This document shows, in pieces, positions 7,354-15,479 of a stretch of DNA of 46,069 nt. The stretch lies in assembly GCA_947499885.1 (NCBI GenBank), contig CANMQB010000002.1:1-46069 (forward strand), written 5' to 3'. A program made the position numbers and the translations under genes. The notes beneath the pieces are model-generated. The model worked only from the letters and a program-made list of their open reading frames with translations, had not been told where the DNA came from and made no database searches. How positions within the stretch are numbered: the first letter of the stretch is position 1; each line of letters begins with the position of its first letter. This DNA is from Spartobacteria bacterium (GTDB lineage Bacteria > Verrucomicrobiota > Verrucomicrobiia > Chthoniobacterales > Terrimicrobiaceae).

Positions 7354-9660
7354 ATGTCACCCGTCCTCACTTTCTGCTTTGGTCTTCTTCTTCTCGTGCT
7401 CTTTGGCTGGTATTTTGCCAGCGACCTTCCGTCCCGCAAACGCTGGCTGGGTCTGGTTCTTAGCGTCCTGCTTGCAGCCTTCTGCATCCAGCAAATCATC
7501 CCGCCGGATAAAAAAATCCGGTTGGGTTTGGACTTGCAGGGTGGCACGTCATTCCTGATCCGTCTCATTCCTCAAACGGAACGAGGCATCACCCCCGACT
7601 TACTTGACCAAGCGGTGGAAGTCATCCGCAAGCGCGTAGACCAATACGGCGTGAGCGAACCGGTCATCACTCCCCAAGGTAAGGATCGCATCCTGGTACA
7701 GATCGCAGGTCTGGACACGCAGCAAATCGAAGAGGCAAAATCTCAACTGCAGCGCGTGGCAAAGTTGGAGTTTGCCATTGTGGATGAAGGCGGCCCCGGT
7801 CGTGTCGATCGCATCCAGAAAGGCGAGGAGGTCATGGATCCCTCGTTCGTTCTCAAAACCTACCGCCCAGGCAAGGACAAGACCGAGTCGACACAAATTC
7901 TCGTGAAACGTCGCGCGGCCATGACGGGTGAATACGTGACCCGTGCATTTGCGTACTACGACCAGCAGGGCTACGGAGTGTCCCTCGAACTGAACTCCGA
8001 AGGAGCGAAGATTTTTGATGAAGTGGCCCGACAAAATAAAGGCCGCCAGATGGCGATCATCCTCGATGGAGAGGTCATCTCCGCCCCCGTCTTGCAGAGC
8101 GACCACTTCGGTGGTAGGGCTCAGATCACAGGCAAATTCGATGACAAGGAAGCCCGCGATCTCTCCAGCGCCTTGGAGAACCCTCTGCGAGTGCCCGTTC
8201 AGATCGAGGAAACGCGCAGCGTCTCGCCAACTTTGGGTGCTGATTCCATCCGCAGTGGTGTTATGGCTGGCGTCTCCGGCCTCATTTTGGTGATGTTTGC
8301 CACACTCATCTACTACCGCTTTGCTGGCCTCATTGCTGTCATTGGTCTTCTCTTGAACATCCTCTTGCTCCTAGGGGCCATGGCGATGTTCAACTTCACT
8401 CTCACATTGCCCGGTATCGCTGGTATTATTCTTACCATCGGCATGGCCGTGGATGCCAACGTGCTCATTTACGAGCGCCTCCGTGAGGAGATGGCTGCTG
8501 GAAAATCCCTCGCGACGGCCCTCACTGGAGCCTATGACAAGGCATTCAGCGCGATTTTTGACGCCAATGCCACGACCTTGATCACTGCGATCATCCTCTT
8601 CTGGCAGGCCACTGGTTCGGTGAAGGGATTCGCTGTTACGCTCACGCTTGGCATTATCGCCTCGATGTTCTCTGCGTTGCTCTTCACGCGCACGGGCTTT
8701 CGTTGGATGGTGGACAATTTTGGTCTTGCAAAAATCACGATGCTCGACCTTGTGCCAAAGCGCACTTTTGATTTTCTGGGCAAGCGTTGGCTCGCACTCG
8801 TGATCTCGCTCATTTTCATCGGTGGCTCTGTTGCCATCTTCGCCATTCGTGGAGAGAAAAACTTTGGCATTGATTTCCGTGGAGGCGACCTGCTCATCGT
8901 CGATTCTTCCAAGCCAGTAACCATCGCCGAGGCCCGCAATGCCCTGAATGACCCTGCAGTGGTGATCCAATTTGAACGCGAAGGCACCAAGCAAATGCTC
9001 ACCTTTCGCAGCACGCAGGGAACGTCTGACGCAATCTTGGCGAAGCTTCGCGCCGTTTTTCCGGATAGCGGCATCGTCGCGTTTGGCCAAGATACTGTCG
9101 GGCCCCAGATCGGCTTGGAGTTTGCCAAGAGCGCCCTCATCGCGCTTGGGCTCGGTATGCTCGGCATTCTTTTTTATGTGACCTTGCGCTTTGAATTTTC
9201 CTTCGCTCTAGGCGCTCTTGTTGCCCTTCTGCACGACGTGATTATCACTGTCGGCATCTTTTCACTCATCGGTGGAGAGCTCTCGCTTGTGATGGTCGGT
9301 GCTATCCTGACCATCGCGGGATATTCGATCAACGACACGATTGTTGTCTTTGACCGTATCCGCGAAGGCCTCAAGAATGGCGAGGGCGGTACGGTGCAAT
9401 CGCTGATGAACACCAGCATCAACGAGACATTGAGCCGCACGGTCCTCACAGGCGGCACCACGCTTCTCTCGGTCGGCGCCCTCTATTTCTTCGGAGGCGC
9501 CGTCTTGCGCGACTTCTCCTTTGCCATTTTGATCGGCATTATTGTCGGCACCTACTCGTCGATCTACATCGCAGCGCCAGTCGTTCTCTGGGCCTCGAAA
9601 TTGCGTGGTAAGAGCGTGCGCCGCGAGGTTCTGGAAACCGAGGCGCTCAAAAAAGCCTAG
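7354..9660 (+). CDS. secDF: Fused protein-export membrane protein SecD-SecF
   Basis: A 768-residue fusion of SecD and SecF, which use the proton gradient to complete protein translocation. The SecD half starts with one helix (8-50), then the periplasmic P1 region with GLDLQGGTSFLI and VIRKRVDQYGVSEPVI. Five further helices begin at about 305 and include GMAVDANVLIYERLREE. The SecF half begins near 465 with its own first helix, a GIDFRGGDLL motif, and helices bearing SINDTIVVFDRIREG. In many bacteria SecD and SecF are separate; fusion is seen in several phyla, including PVC members. It follows yajC directly. The ATG at 7354 gives a complete first helix. Confidence 0.97.
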   Translation: MSPVLTFCFGLLLLVLFGWYFASDLPSRKRWLGLVLSVLLAAFCIQQIIPPDKKIRLGLDLQGGTSFLIRLIPQTERGITPDLLDQAVEVIRKRVDQYGVSEPVITPQGKDRILVQIAGLDTQQIEEAKSQLQRVAKLEFAIVDEGGPGRVDRIQKGEEVMDPSFVLKTYRPGKDKTESTQILVKRRAAMTGEYVTRAFAYYDQQGYGVSLELNSEGAKIFDEVARQNKGRQMAIILDGEVISAPVLQSDHFGGRAQITGKFDDKEARDLSSALENPLRVPVQIEETRSVSPTLGADSIRSGVMAGVSGLILVMFATLIYYRFAGLIAVIGLLLNILLLLGAMAMFNFTLTLPGIAGIILTIGMAVDANVLIYERLREEMAAGKSLATALTGAYDKAFSAIFDANATTLITAIILFWQATGSVKGFAVTLTLGIIASMFSALLFTRTGFRWMVDNFGLAKITMLDLVPKRTFDFLGKRWLALVISLIFIGGSVAIFAIRGEKNFGIDFRGGDLLIVDSSKPVTIAEARNALNDPAVVIQFEREGTKQMLTFRSTQGTSDAILAKLRAVFPDSGIVAFGQDTVGPQIGLEFAKSALIALGLGMLGILFYVTLRFEFSFALGALVALLHDVIITVGIFSLIGGELSLVMVGAILTIAGYSINDTIVVFDRIREGLKNGEGGTVQSLMNTSINETLSRTVLTGGTTLLSVGALYFFGGAVLRDFSFAILIGIIVGTYSSIYIAAPVVLWASKLRGKSVRREVLETEALKKA

Positions 9661-9766
9661 TCCGCGCTCAGTTCGCCCAGCTGCAAAGCGGTTAACTCTT
9701 TAAGCGCCACATGAGCAATCGCTATTGCCGAGTGGCCTCGAATTCTGATTTAAACATGCCTTCCCT

Positions 9767-12559
9767 ATGACCACGCCATTCAACACGCTCCGCCCCTTTG
9801 ACTCCGGCACTGACGCCCCAGCTTACCTTCATTCGCTCCCAGCACTCGAAGAAGCAGGTGTGGGCCCAATTTCCAAACTCCCAGTCAGCATCCGCATTGT
9901 GCTCGAATCCGTCCTCCGCAACTGCGACGGAAAAAAAGTCCAGGCGCGTGATGTCGAGACGCTCGCGAACTGGAATGCGAAAGCGCCCGCTCAGGAGGAA
10001 ATTCCGTTTGTCGTCGCCCGCATCGTGCTTCAAGACTTCACCGGCGTGCCGCTCCTCGTGGACCTCGCGGCCATGCGCACTGCCGTGAAAGGCCTCGGCG
10101 GGAATCCCGCCATCATCGAGCCCCTCGTGCCTGTTGATCTCGTCGTGGATCACTCGGTGCAAGTTGATTTCTACGGCTCCGCGCAAGCTCTCCAGCTGAA
10201 TCTTGACATGGAATTCAAGCGCAACCGCGAGCGCTACCAGTTCCTCAAATGGGGCCAGCAAGCATTCCAGACATTCGGTGTCGTGCCTCCCGGCATCGGT
10301 ATCGTTCACCAAGTGAATCTCGAGTATCTCGCGAAGGGCGTGCTCAGCGCCGGCGACCTCTATTACCCGGACACCCTCGTCGGCACGGATTCGCACACGA
10401 CCATGATTAACGGCCTCGGCGTCGTCGGCTGGGGTGTGGGCGGAATCGAAGCCGAGGCAGGAATGCTCGGCCAGCCCGTGTATTTCCTGACTCCCGAAGT
10501 CGTGGGCGTGAACCTCACCAACAAACTCCGCGAGGGCGTCACAGCGACCGATCTCGCCCTTCATGTCACACAGCTCCTCCGCGCGGCGAAGGTGGTTGGA
10601 AAATTTGTCGAGTTCTACGGCGAAGGCGCTGTCACACTCCCGCTCACCGACCGCGCAACCATTGCAAACATGGCTCCCGAATACGGCGCCACGATGGGTT
10701 TCTTCCCTGTCGATGCTGAATCCGTCAACTATCTCGCCGCTACCGGCCGCACGCCCGAACAATGCCGCGCTTTCGAGAATTACTTCAAGGCCCAAAACCT
10801 CTTCGGCATGCCGAAAAAAGGCGACATCGAATACAGTGTCGATATCGACCTCGACCTTTCGACCGTCCAGCCCGGAGTGGCGGGCCCCAAGCGCCCGCAG
10901 GACCGCATCAATGTCCCTGATCTCAAAGACACCTTTACCAGCCTGCTCACGAAATCCGTGGCCGAAGGCGGATACGGCAAGGCGGCGAACGACCTCTCCA
11001 AGACGGCTGCAGTCAAACGCAACGGCTCGCAAACGGCCGATGAGGCTGAAATGGTCAATGACCGCCCGACGCCGGATACTATCACCGCCGCCCACGCCCA
11101 AGGCGACCTCCACCTCCGCAACGGCTCGGTTCTCATTGCCGCCATCACAAGCTGCACAAACACCAGCAACCCGAGCGTGATGATCGGCGCAGGCCTCCTC
11201 GCGAAAAAAGCCGCCAGCCGCGGCCTCCGCGTCGATCCGGCCGTGAAGACCTCCCTCGCGCCCGGTTCCCGCGTGGTGAAAGATTACCTCGAGACCACCG
11301 GCCTCCAGCCTTACCTCGACCAGCTTGGCTTCCAGATCGTCGGCTACGGCTGCACGACCTGTATTGGCAACTCCGGCCCGCTCGCTCCCGAGATCGAATC
11401 CGCCATCGTTGAGAACGACCTCGTCACCGCCGCCGTCCTCTCGGGCAACCGCAACTTCGAAGCCCGCATTCACCAAAACATCCGCGCCAATTTCCTCATG
11501 TCGCCACCGCTCGTCGTCGCTTACGCGCTCGCGGGTCGTGTGGACATCGACCTCACCAAAGAACCCATCGCCAAAGACAGCGTCGGCGTTGATGTTTTCT
11601 TGAAAGACATCTGGCCCAGCCTCGAGGAAATCCGCAACGAAATGCAGGCAGCTCTCAAGCCTGAGATTTTCCAAAAACTCTATACCGGCTTCGCAGACCA
11701 GAATCCCAAGTGGAACGAAGTGCCATCCAGCGTCGGCCAGATCTACGATTGGGATGCCAAGAGCACCTACATCCAGGAACCGCCCTTCTTCGAGAACTTC
11801 GGCATGTCTGCCGGAACGATCTCCGACATCCAAGGCGCCCGCCCCATGGGCATCTTCGGCGACTCGGTCACGACCGACCACATCTCTCCTGCCGGCGCGA
11901 TCAAAGCCAGCTCACCCGCCGGAAAATACCTCGTCGAAAATGGCATCGAAGCGGTGGACTTCAACAGCTACGGCAGCCGCCGAGGCAATGACCGCGTCAT
12001 GACCCGCGGCACTTTCGCCAATGTCCGCATCAAAAACCTCATGATCCCCGCGAAAGCCGACGGCACACGCGTGGAAGGAGGACTCACGATCCACCAGCCC
12101 ACCGGCGAGCAAATGAGCATCTACGACGCCTGCATGGCATACCAGGCTGCCGGCACTCCGCTCATCGTCTTCGCCGGACAAGAATACGGCACCGGCTCCA
12201 GCCGCGACTGGGCCGCCAAAGGCACCCGCCTCCTCGGAGTCAAAGCCGTCGTCGCCCAAAGCTTCGAACGCATCCACCGCTCCAACCTCGTCGGCATGGG
12301 CGTCCTCCCGCTCCAATTCCCCGAAGGCATCAGCGCCCAAACGCTCAACCTCGACGGCACCGAAACCTACGACATCACCGGCCTCAGCGACAGCATCCAA
12401 CCCCGCCAAGATGTCACCCTCACCATCACCCGCAAAGACGGCACCAAAGTTGAGCAAACCGTCAAACTCCGCATCGATACGCCGATCGAAGTCGACTACT
12501 ATCGTCACGGTGGCATCCTGCCGTTTGTGCTGCGGCAGTTGATCGCGGAGGCGAAGTAA
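9767..12559 (+). CDS. acnA: Aconitate hydratase (AcnA type)
   Basis: A 930-residue aconitase interconverting citrate and isocitrate in the TCA cycle through a [4Fe-4S] cluster. Cluster ligands by motif are Cys463 (TSCTNTSNP) and Cys529/Cys532 ([12 protein letters not shown]). Other signatures are [20 protein letters not shown], the swivel-domain [15 protein letters not shown], and [10 protein letters not shown]. Length and order match the AcnA/IRP1 branch, and [17 protein letters not shown] supports AcnA over AcnB. The 3' half is very rich in C-ending codons, consistent with a highly expressed gene. This leaves long stop-free antisense frames that are not genes. It is flanked by gaps of 106 and about 60 bases, so it is probably monocistronic. 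Confidence 0.97.
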   Translation: MTTPFNTLRPFDSGTDAPAYLHSLPALEEAGVGPISKLPVSIRIVLESVLRNCDGKKVQARDVETLANWNAKAPAQEEIPFVVARIVLQDFTGVPLLVDLAAMRTAVKGLGGNPAIIEPLVPVDLVVDHSVQVDFYGSAQALQLNLDMEFKRNRERYQFLKWGQQAFQTFGVVPPGIGIVHQVNLEYLAKGVLSAGDLYYPDTLVGTDSHTTMINGLGVVGWGVGGIEAEAGMLGQPVYFLTPEVVGVNLTNKLREGVTATDLALHVTQLLRAAKVVGKFVEFYGEGAVTLPLTDRATIANMAPEYGATMGFFPVDAESVNYLAATGRTPEQCRAFENYFKAQNLFGMPKKGDIEYSVDIDLDLSTVQPGVAGPKRPQDRINVPDLKDTFTSLLTKSVAEGGYGKAANDLSKTAAVKRNGSQTADEAEMVNDRPTPDTITAAHAQGDLHLRNGSVLIAAITSCTNTSNPSVMIGAGLLAKKAASRGLRVDPAVKTSLAPGSRVVKDYLETTGLQPYLDQLGFQIVGYGCTTCIGNSGPLAPEIESAIVENDLVTAAVLSGNRNFEARIHQNIRANFLMSPPLVVAYALAGRVDIDLTKEPIAKDSVGVDVFLKDIWPSLEEIRNEMQAALKPEIFQKLYTGFADQNPKWNEVPSSVGQIYDWDAKSTYIQEPPFFENFGMSAGTISDIQGARPMGIFGDSVTTDHISPAGAIKASSPAGKYLVENGIEAVDFNSYGSRRGNDRVMTRGTFANVRIKNLMIPAKADGTRVEGGLTIHQPTGEQMSIYDACMAYQAAGTPLIVFAGQEYGTGSSRDWAAKGTRLLGVKAVVAQSFERIHRSNLVGMGVLPLQFPEGISAQTLNLDGTETYDITGLSDSIQPRQDVTLTITRKDGTKVEQTVKLRIDTPIEVDYYRHGGILPFVLRQLIAEAK

Positions 12560-12620
12560 TAAAGTTTGTTAATATTTGAGTGCACTCCTAAAATAAAAGT
12601 ATAACTCTTTGCAGAATGTC

Positions 12621-13019
12621 ATGAAAAAACGCAGCGCTAATGCTTTAATTGTTGACGCTAAGCCAGCAATTACGGCATACTTTTTTTACGTTTCAGACCC
12701 CCATCTGCTTGCTGCTGCTATACAGAAGATAGCACTTGATGCAGTCTCTAAGTATATGGGCGGATTGTGGGTAGGTGGAACCGCGCAGCTGTCAGAAACA
12801 TCGCTTGAATTCATTCCTAATAAAATGAATCTTGCGCTAAACACTGGGAGCCTGTTTATTAAAGTTCCATTATTAGATATAGTATCTGTTAATGTTAGTA
12901 AAGGAATACTTACAAACATTATCTGCATTAATACTGAAAGCGGAACTTTTAAAATTAGATGCTTCTCAGCCTCTGCTTTTGCAGAGGATATTAAAGCAGC
13001 TCGTAATTCTTTAGTTTAA
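12621..13019 (+). CDS. AT-rich orphan protein with PH/GRAM-like C-terminus
   Basis: A 132-residue protein (ATG at 12621; a TTG at 12609 is also in frame) of no family I can name with confidence. After a short hydrophobic stretch (ITAYFFYVSDPHLLAAAIQK), the C-terminal 85 residues read as a chain of beta strands ending in a helix (GTAQLSETSLEFIP, LFIKVPLLDIVSVNVSKG, GTFKIRCFSASAFAEDIKAA). This resembles bacterial PH-like or GRAM-like lipid/peptide-binding domains. Base composition is far more AT-rich than aconitase or the metabolic genes downstream, and codons end in A/T, which suggests recent acquisition. It sits at the head of a toxin-antitoxin island. Confident as a real ORF; function open. 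Confidence 0.6.
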   Translation: MKKRSANALIVDAKPAITAYFFYVSDPHLLAAAIQKIALDAVSKYMGGLWVGGTAQLSETSLEFIPNKMNLALNTGSLFIKVPLLDIVSVNVSKGILTNIICINTESGTFKIRCFSASAFAEDIKAARNSLV

Positions 13020-13084
13020 CTTTTCATTTTAATACAAATAGCCCTAGTATATTAATTCACATTAAAATTGAATAATTCATCCTT

Positions 13085-13285
13085 ATTGAAAAACGGTTAC
13101 TAAAAAGCCCTATAGAAAATCTGCTTGAGTGTGAAAACCCATTGCTGAAATCAACTCCCGAAGAACTTTCAGCCATTGCGGTGATTTGCAAAAACAGAGA
13201 CGATGTAAAACCTAAATTACGACTTTCTCGAATTCACTACGCTGTTGTAAAAAAGTCCATTGAGTATCTCGTTGTGACAATTTAG
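13085..13285 (+). pseudogene. Decayed copy 1 of a small-protein/nucleotidyltransferase cassette
   Basis: Reading from 13085, the frame gives a peptide parallel to the intact small protein at 13840: NPLLKSTPEELSAIAVICKN here against NPWLKSTPQERLAAMAVICQ there, then RLSRIHYAVVKK against RLSRLHYAIGKK. No ATG, GTG or TTG precedes the homology. The overlapping nucleotidyltransferase frame begins with ATG followed at once by TAA, has a second stop, and has lost one A from the poly-A run at 13250. The reading therefore jumps frames into SIEYLVV and stops at TAG 13283. This is a dead, AT-rich, diverged duplicate of the cassette at 13840-14089. Confidence 0.75.
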
Positions 13286-13294
13286 CTTCATCCC

Positions 13295-13513
13295 ATGTTA
13301 GCCGAGTCCGAAATCCAAAGTATGAGCACAACCGAGCGCCTGCAGGCGATGGAGTTGCTTTGGCGCTCTTTTTCTGCATCGGAAGACAAACTCCCGTCTC
13401 CTGATTGGCATGGGGAAGTCCTCTCCGAACGCTTGGCAAAAGTGGAAGCTGGCGGAGGAAAATTCCTGACAATTCCTGAACTCAAGGCCCGGCTGGCGTC
13501 AAAACGATCATGA
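13295..13513 (+). CDS. Addiction module antitoxin (ParD-like, TIGR02574 type)
   Basis: A 72-residue antitoxin of the short addiction-module family: an N-terminal helix with TTERLQAMELLWRSF, a middle HGEVLSERLAKVEAGGGKF and a C-terminal IPELKARLASKR helix. Such proteins neutralise a cognate ParE/RelE toxin by wrapping it and usually repress their own promoter. The stop overlaps the toxin ATG (ATGA at 13510), the classic coupled order. The start at 13295 lies ten bases beyond the decayed copy 1. An in-frame ATG at 13322 (MSTTERL) may be the real start, since homologues usually begin close to that motif. Confidence 0.86.
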   Translation: MLAESEIQSMSTTERLQAMELLWRSFSASEDKLPSPDWHGEVLSERLAKVEAGGGKFLTIPELKARLASKRS

Positions 13514-13812
13514 GGAAGATTGTTGTCCTCGAAGAAGCGGTTGAGGACATCGAGCAAGGGCGCAAGTTTTACGACCTGCAAGAAAATGGAGTTGGAGATT
13601 ATTTTGAAGATACCATTGTTTCCGACATCGAGAGCTTGGGACTTTTCCACGGAATCCATTCCAAACATTTTGGATTCCATCGCCTGCTCTCGGAGAGATT
13701 TCCATTCGGAATCTACTACCGCGAAACGCCCACTGGCACCGAGGTTTTTGCGGTTCTGGATCTTCGCAAAAATCCGGTTTGGATTCACAAGGAATTGAAA
13801 AGCAGAAAGTGA
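13510..13812 (+). CDS. parE: ParE/RelE-superfamily toxin
   Basis: A 100-residue toxin of the ParE/RelE fold. It begins with the typical strand-helix pattern IVVLEEAVEDIEQGRKFYD, has a helix with YFEDTIVSDIESL, then core strands (HRLLSERFPFGIYYRETP, EVFAVLDLRKNPVWIHKEL). Length and the C-terminal R-K-x-P-x-x-W motif fit the ParE branch, which targets gyrase, rather than ribosome-dependent RelE. The target is inferred from the family. It is intact and translationally coupled to the antitoxin, so this module looks functional. On each side lies a damaged copy of an unrelated cassette, as if the pair had inserted into a tandem array. Confidence 0.9.
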   Translation: MRKIVVLEEAVEDIEQGRKFYDLQENGVGDYFEDTIVSDIESLGLFHGIHSKHFGFHRLLSERFPFGIYYRETPTGTEVFAVLDLRKNPVWIHKELKSRK

Positions 13813-13839
13813 ATTCGATTAGTCTGACTTTAAAAAACC

Positions 13840-14028
13840 ATGCCGATCGATAAAACATTCACCAAGCGCCCGTTGGAAAGCCTGCGAGAGCGTGACAACC
13901 CTTGGTTGAAATCCACTCCCCAAGAGCGCCTTGCTGCCATGGCGGTGATTTGCCAAACCCACGACGATGGAAAACCTGAATCCCGACTTTCTCGACTTCA
14001 TTACGCTATTGGAAAAAAAGTCCGTTGA
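13840..14028 (+). CDS. Small antitoxin-like protein preceding a broken nucleotidyltransferase
   Basis: A 62-residue basic protein with the motif DNPWLKSTPQERLAAMAVIC and a C-terminal RLSRLHYAIGKKVR. I do not know a named family. Position and size are those of the partner that often precedes AbiEii-like/DUF6036 nucleotidyltransferase toxins, so an antitoxin or accessory role is inferred. Its 3' end overlaps the truncated nucleotidyltransferase frame by about 60 bases. A decayed relative lies at 13085-13285. It may be a relic whose toxin has been lost. Confidence 0.5.
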   Translation: MPIDKTFTKRPLESLRERDNPWLKSTPQERLAAMAVICQTHDDGKPESRLSRLHYAIGKKVR

Positions 14029-14089
14029 GTATCTCATCGTGGGAGGCTACGCAGTCACCTTTCATGGATTTCATTTTAATGCGCTGTGA
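13967..14089 (+). pseudogene. Truncated nucleotidyltransferase N-terminus (copy 2)
   Basis: The ATG at 13967 opens a frame whose first 34 residues match the start of DUF6036/AbiEii-like nucleotidyltransferases: NPDFLDFITLLEKKSVEYLI then VGGYAVTFHGF. In intact members the next residues lead to the metal-binding D-x-D motif, but here homology ends near 14071 and six unrelated residues lead to TGA at 14087. The catalytic core is therefore absent, and this is a 5' remnant. The break point lies only about 175 bases before the saccharopine-dehydrogenase-like gene. The bases between (14090-14246) hold no recognisable gene. Confidence 0.65.
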
Positions 14090-14246
14090 TGTGGGGCGTG
14101 CGTGGAGAAGGTGGGAGATTGGAAAGAGGCGGCGTGATGGCGGTATTTTGAACACGGTGAACAAAGAGACCTTCTTTGCCAAGTTGCCTAAAAAGAATTT
14201 TGAATTATGTTGGTTAGAGTGGGTGCATTCAGCGCTCAATTTTTTT

Positions 14247-15473
14247 ATGGCAAATGCAATGGTTATAGGAATTGGCGGTGTGGGTTCGGTCATCGGCCAA
14301 AAGCTTCACGAATACGACTGTTTTGACAGGATCATCTTGGCGGATATGGATCCCATTTTTGCAAACCAGTTGGCGGCTAAAACACCCAAGAGCCGCTTTC
14401 TGGTGGTGAAAACAAATGCCATGCACACCGATGCGCTGGCGGCCCTCATGCGCGAACACGAAGTCACGGTGACTTGCAATGCTTGTGTGTGCCAGACGAA
14501 CTACTCCGTACTCGAGGCCTGCCTTCGTGCAGGATCCCACTACATCGACATGGCGGCGGATATCTACTCTGCTCCTGGCGTGAAAAAGCCGGGTAAGAAT
14601 TCCTTCGAAGCCGAAATCGAAAAGTTTAACCAGCCATTCCTCGATCGGGGACTTGCTGGAATCCTGTGTATGGGTATGGATCCCGGGGCGGTGAATGTCT
14701 ACGCCCGCTGGGCGATGGATCGCTTGGATACGGCTTCAAGTATCCGCGTATTGGATGCCGACAACGCGGAAGTGCGAGGCTACCGCTTTGCAGTGCTCTT
14801 TTCGCCGGAGACATTTTTTGAGGAACTCGGAGCGCCGCCTTACTATGTGAAGGATGGGCGTGTTGTGAGCGGAAAGCCGTTGGAGACTGAAATCGAATGG
14901 GTTCGTTTTCCGGAGCCGATTGGACTTCAAAAAACCTATGCTGTCGCGCACGAGGAGGGTGTGAGTTTAGGTATTCATCCCCCCTTTGTGGAGAAAGGTG
15001 TTCGCTACTCGGTTTTCAAATACAGCATTCCGGACAAAGTGGTGAATATTTCCAAGAGCCTTCAACTCCTGAATCTCGATACTTGGAAAAAAATACGAGT
15101 CGATGGCGTAGAGGTTTCTCCAGTACGCGTAGCCAGTGCCCACCTGCCCAAGCCGGCGCAGCTCGGGGCAACGGTGGAGGGCTACTCCTGTGTGGGCACC
15201 GAGGTTCGAGGAACGAAGGACCGCAAACGCGTGGAGTATTTTGTGTATTCGATGGATAGCCACCGCGACACTTACGAGAAATATGGTTACTCACTCACTC
15301 TTGTGCAGACCGGAATCCCCCCCGCCATCACGGCTCGCCTGCTTGCTACTGGAAAAATCACCGAGCGTGGTGTCATGATGCCCGAGGCCCTCGATCCCGA
15401 AGAACTCATGAACTGCTTTTCCCGCGAGGGTCTGCCAACTTTTGTCGAGAAACGGGAAGTCGAGCGCATTTAA
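14247..15473 (+). CDS. Saccharopine dehydrogenase-family oxidoreductase
   Basis: A 408-residue NAD(P)-dependent enzyme. The N-terminus has the dinucleotide motif GIGGVGSVIGQKL, then LADMDP at the end of strand 2. The middle carries YSVLEACLRAGSHYIDMAAD and GILCMGMDPGAVNVYARWAM, typical of saccharopine dehydrogenase (Lys9) and carboxynorspermidine dehydrogenase. The C-terminus (GIPPAITARLLATGKITERG) is the family closing motif. Substrate cannot be told from sequence. Lys9-like enzymes join or split an amino acid and an aldehyde, and the aldehyde dehydrogenase six bases downstream could oxidise a semialdehyde product. I chose ATG 14247; ATG 14259 is equally possible. A longer upstream frame covers only non-coding sequence. 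A candidate promoter, TTGCCT-N16-TATGTT, lies at 14184-14211. Confidence 0.9.
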   Translation: MANAMVIGIGGVGSVIGQKLHEYDCFDRIILADMDPIFANQLAAKTPKSRFLVVKTNAMHTDALAALMREHEVTVTCNACVCQTNYSVLEACLRAGSHYIDMAADIYSAPGVKKPGKNSFEAEIEKFNQPFLDRGLAGILCMGMDPGAVNVYARWAMDRLDTASSIRVLDADNAEVRGYRFAVLFSPETFFEELGAPPYYVKDGRVVSGKPLETEIEWVRFPEPIGLQKTYAVAHEEGVSLGIHPPFVEKGVRYSVFKYSIPDKVVNISKSLQLLNLDTWKKIRVDGVEVSPVRVASAHLPKPAQLGATVEGYSCVGTEVRGTKDRKRVEYFVYSMDSHRDTYEKYGYSLTLVQTGIPPAITARLLATGKITERGVMMPEALDPEELMNCFSREGLPTFVEKREVERI

Positions 15474-15479
15474 AATATC

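Noticed and set aside
9722-11881. 719-codon open frame on the minus strand opposite aconitase
   Set aside because: It is the mirror of C-ending codons in acnA, has the Ala/Glu/Val/Asp/Gly bias of antisense shadows, and shows no domain.
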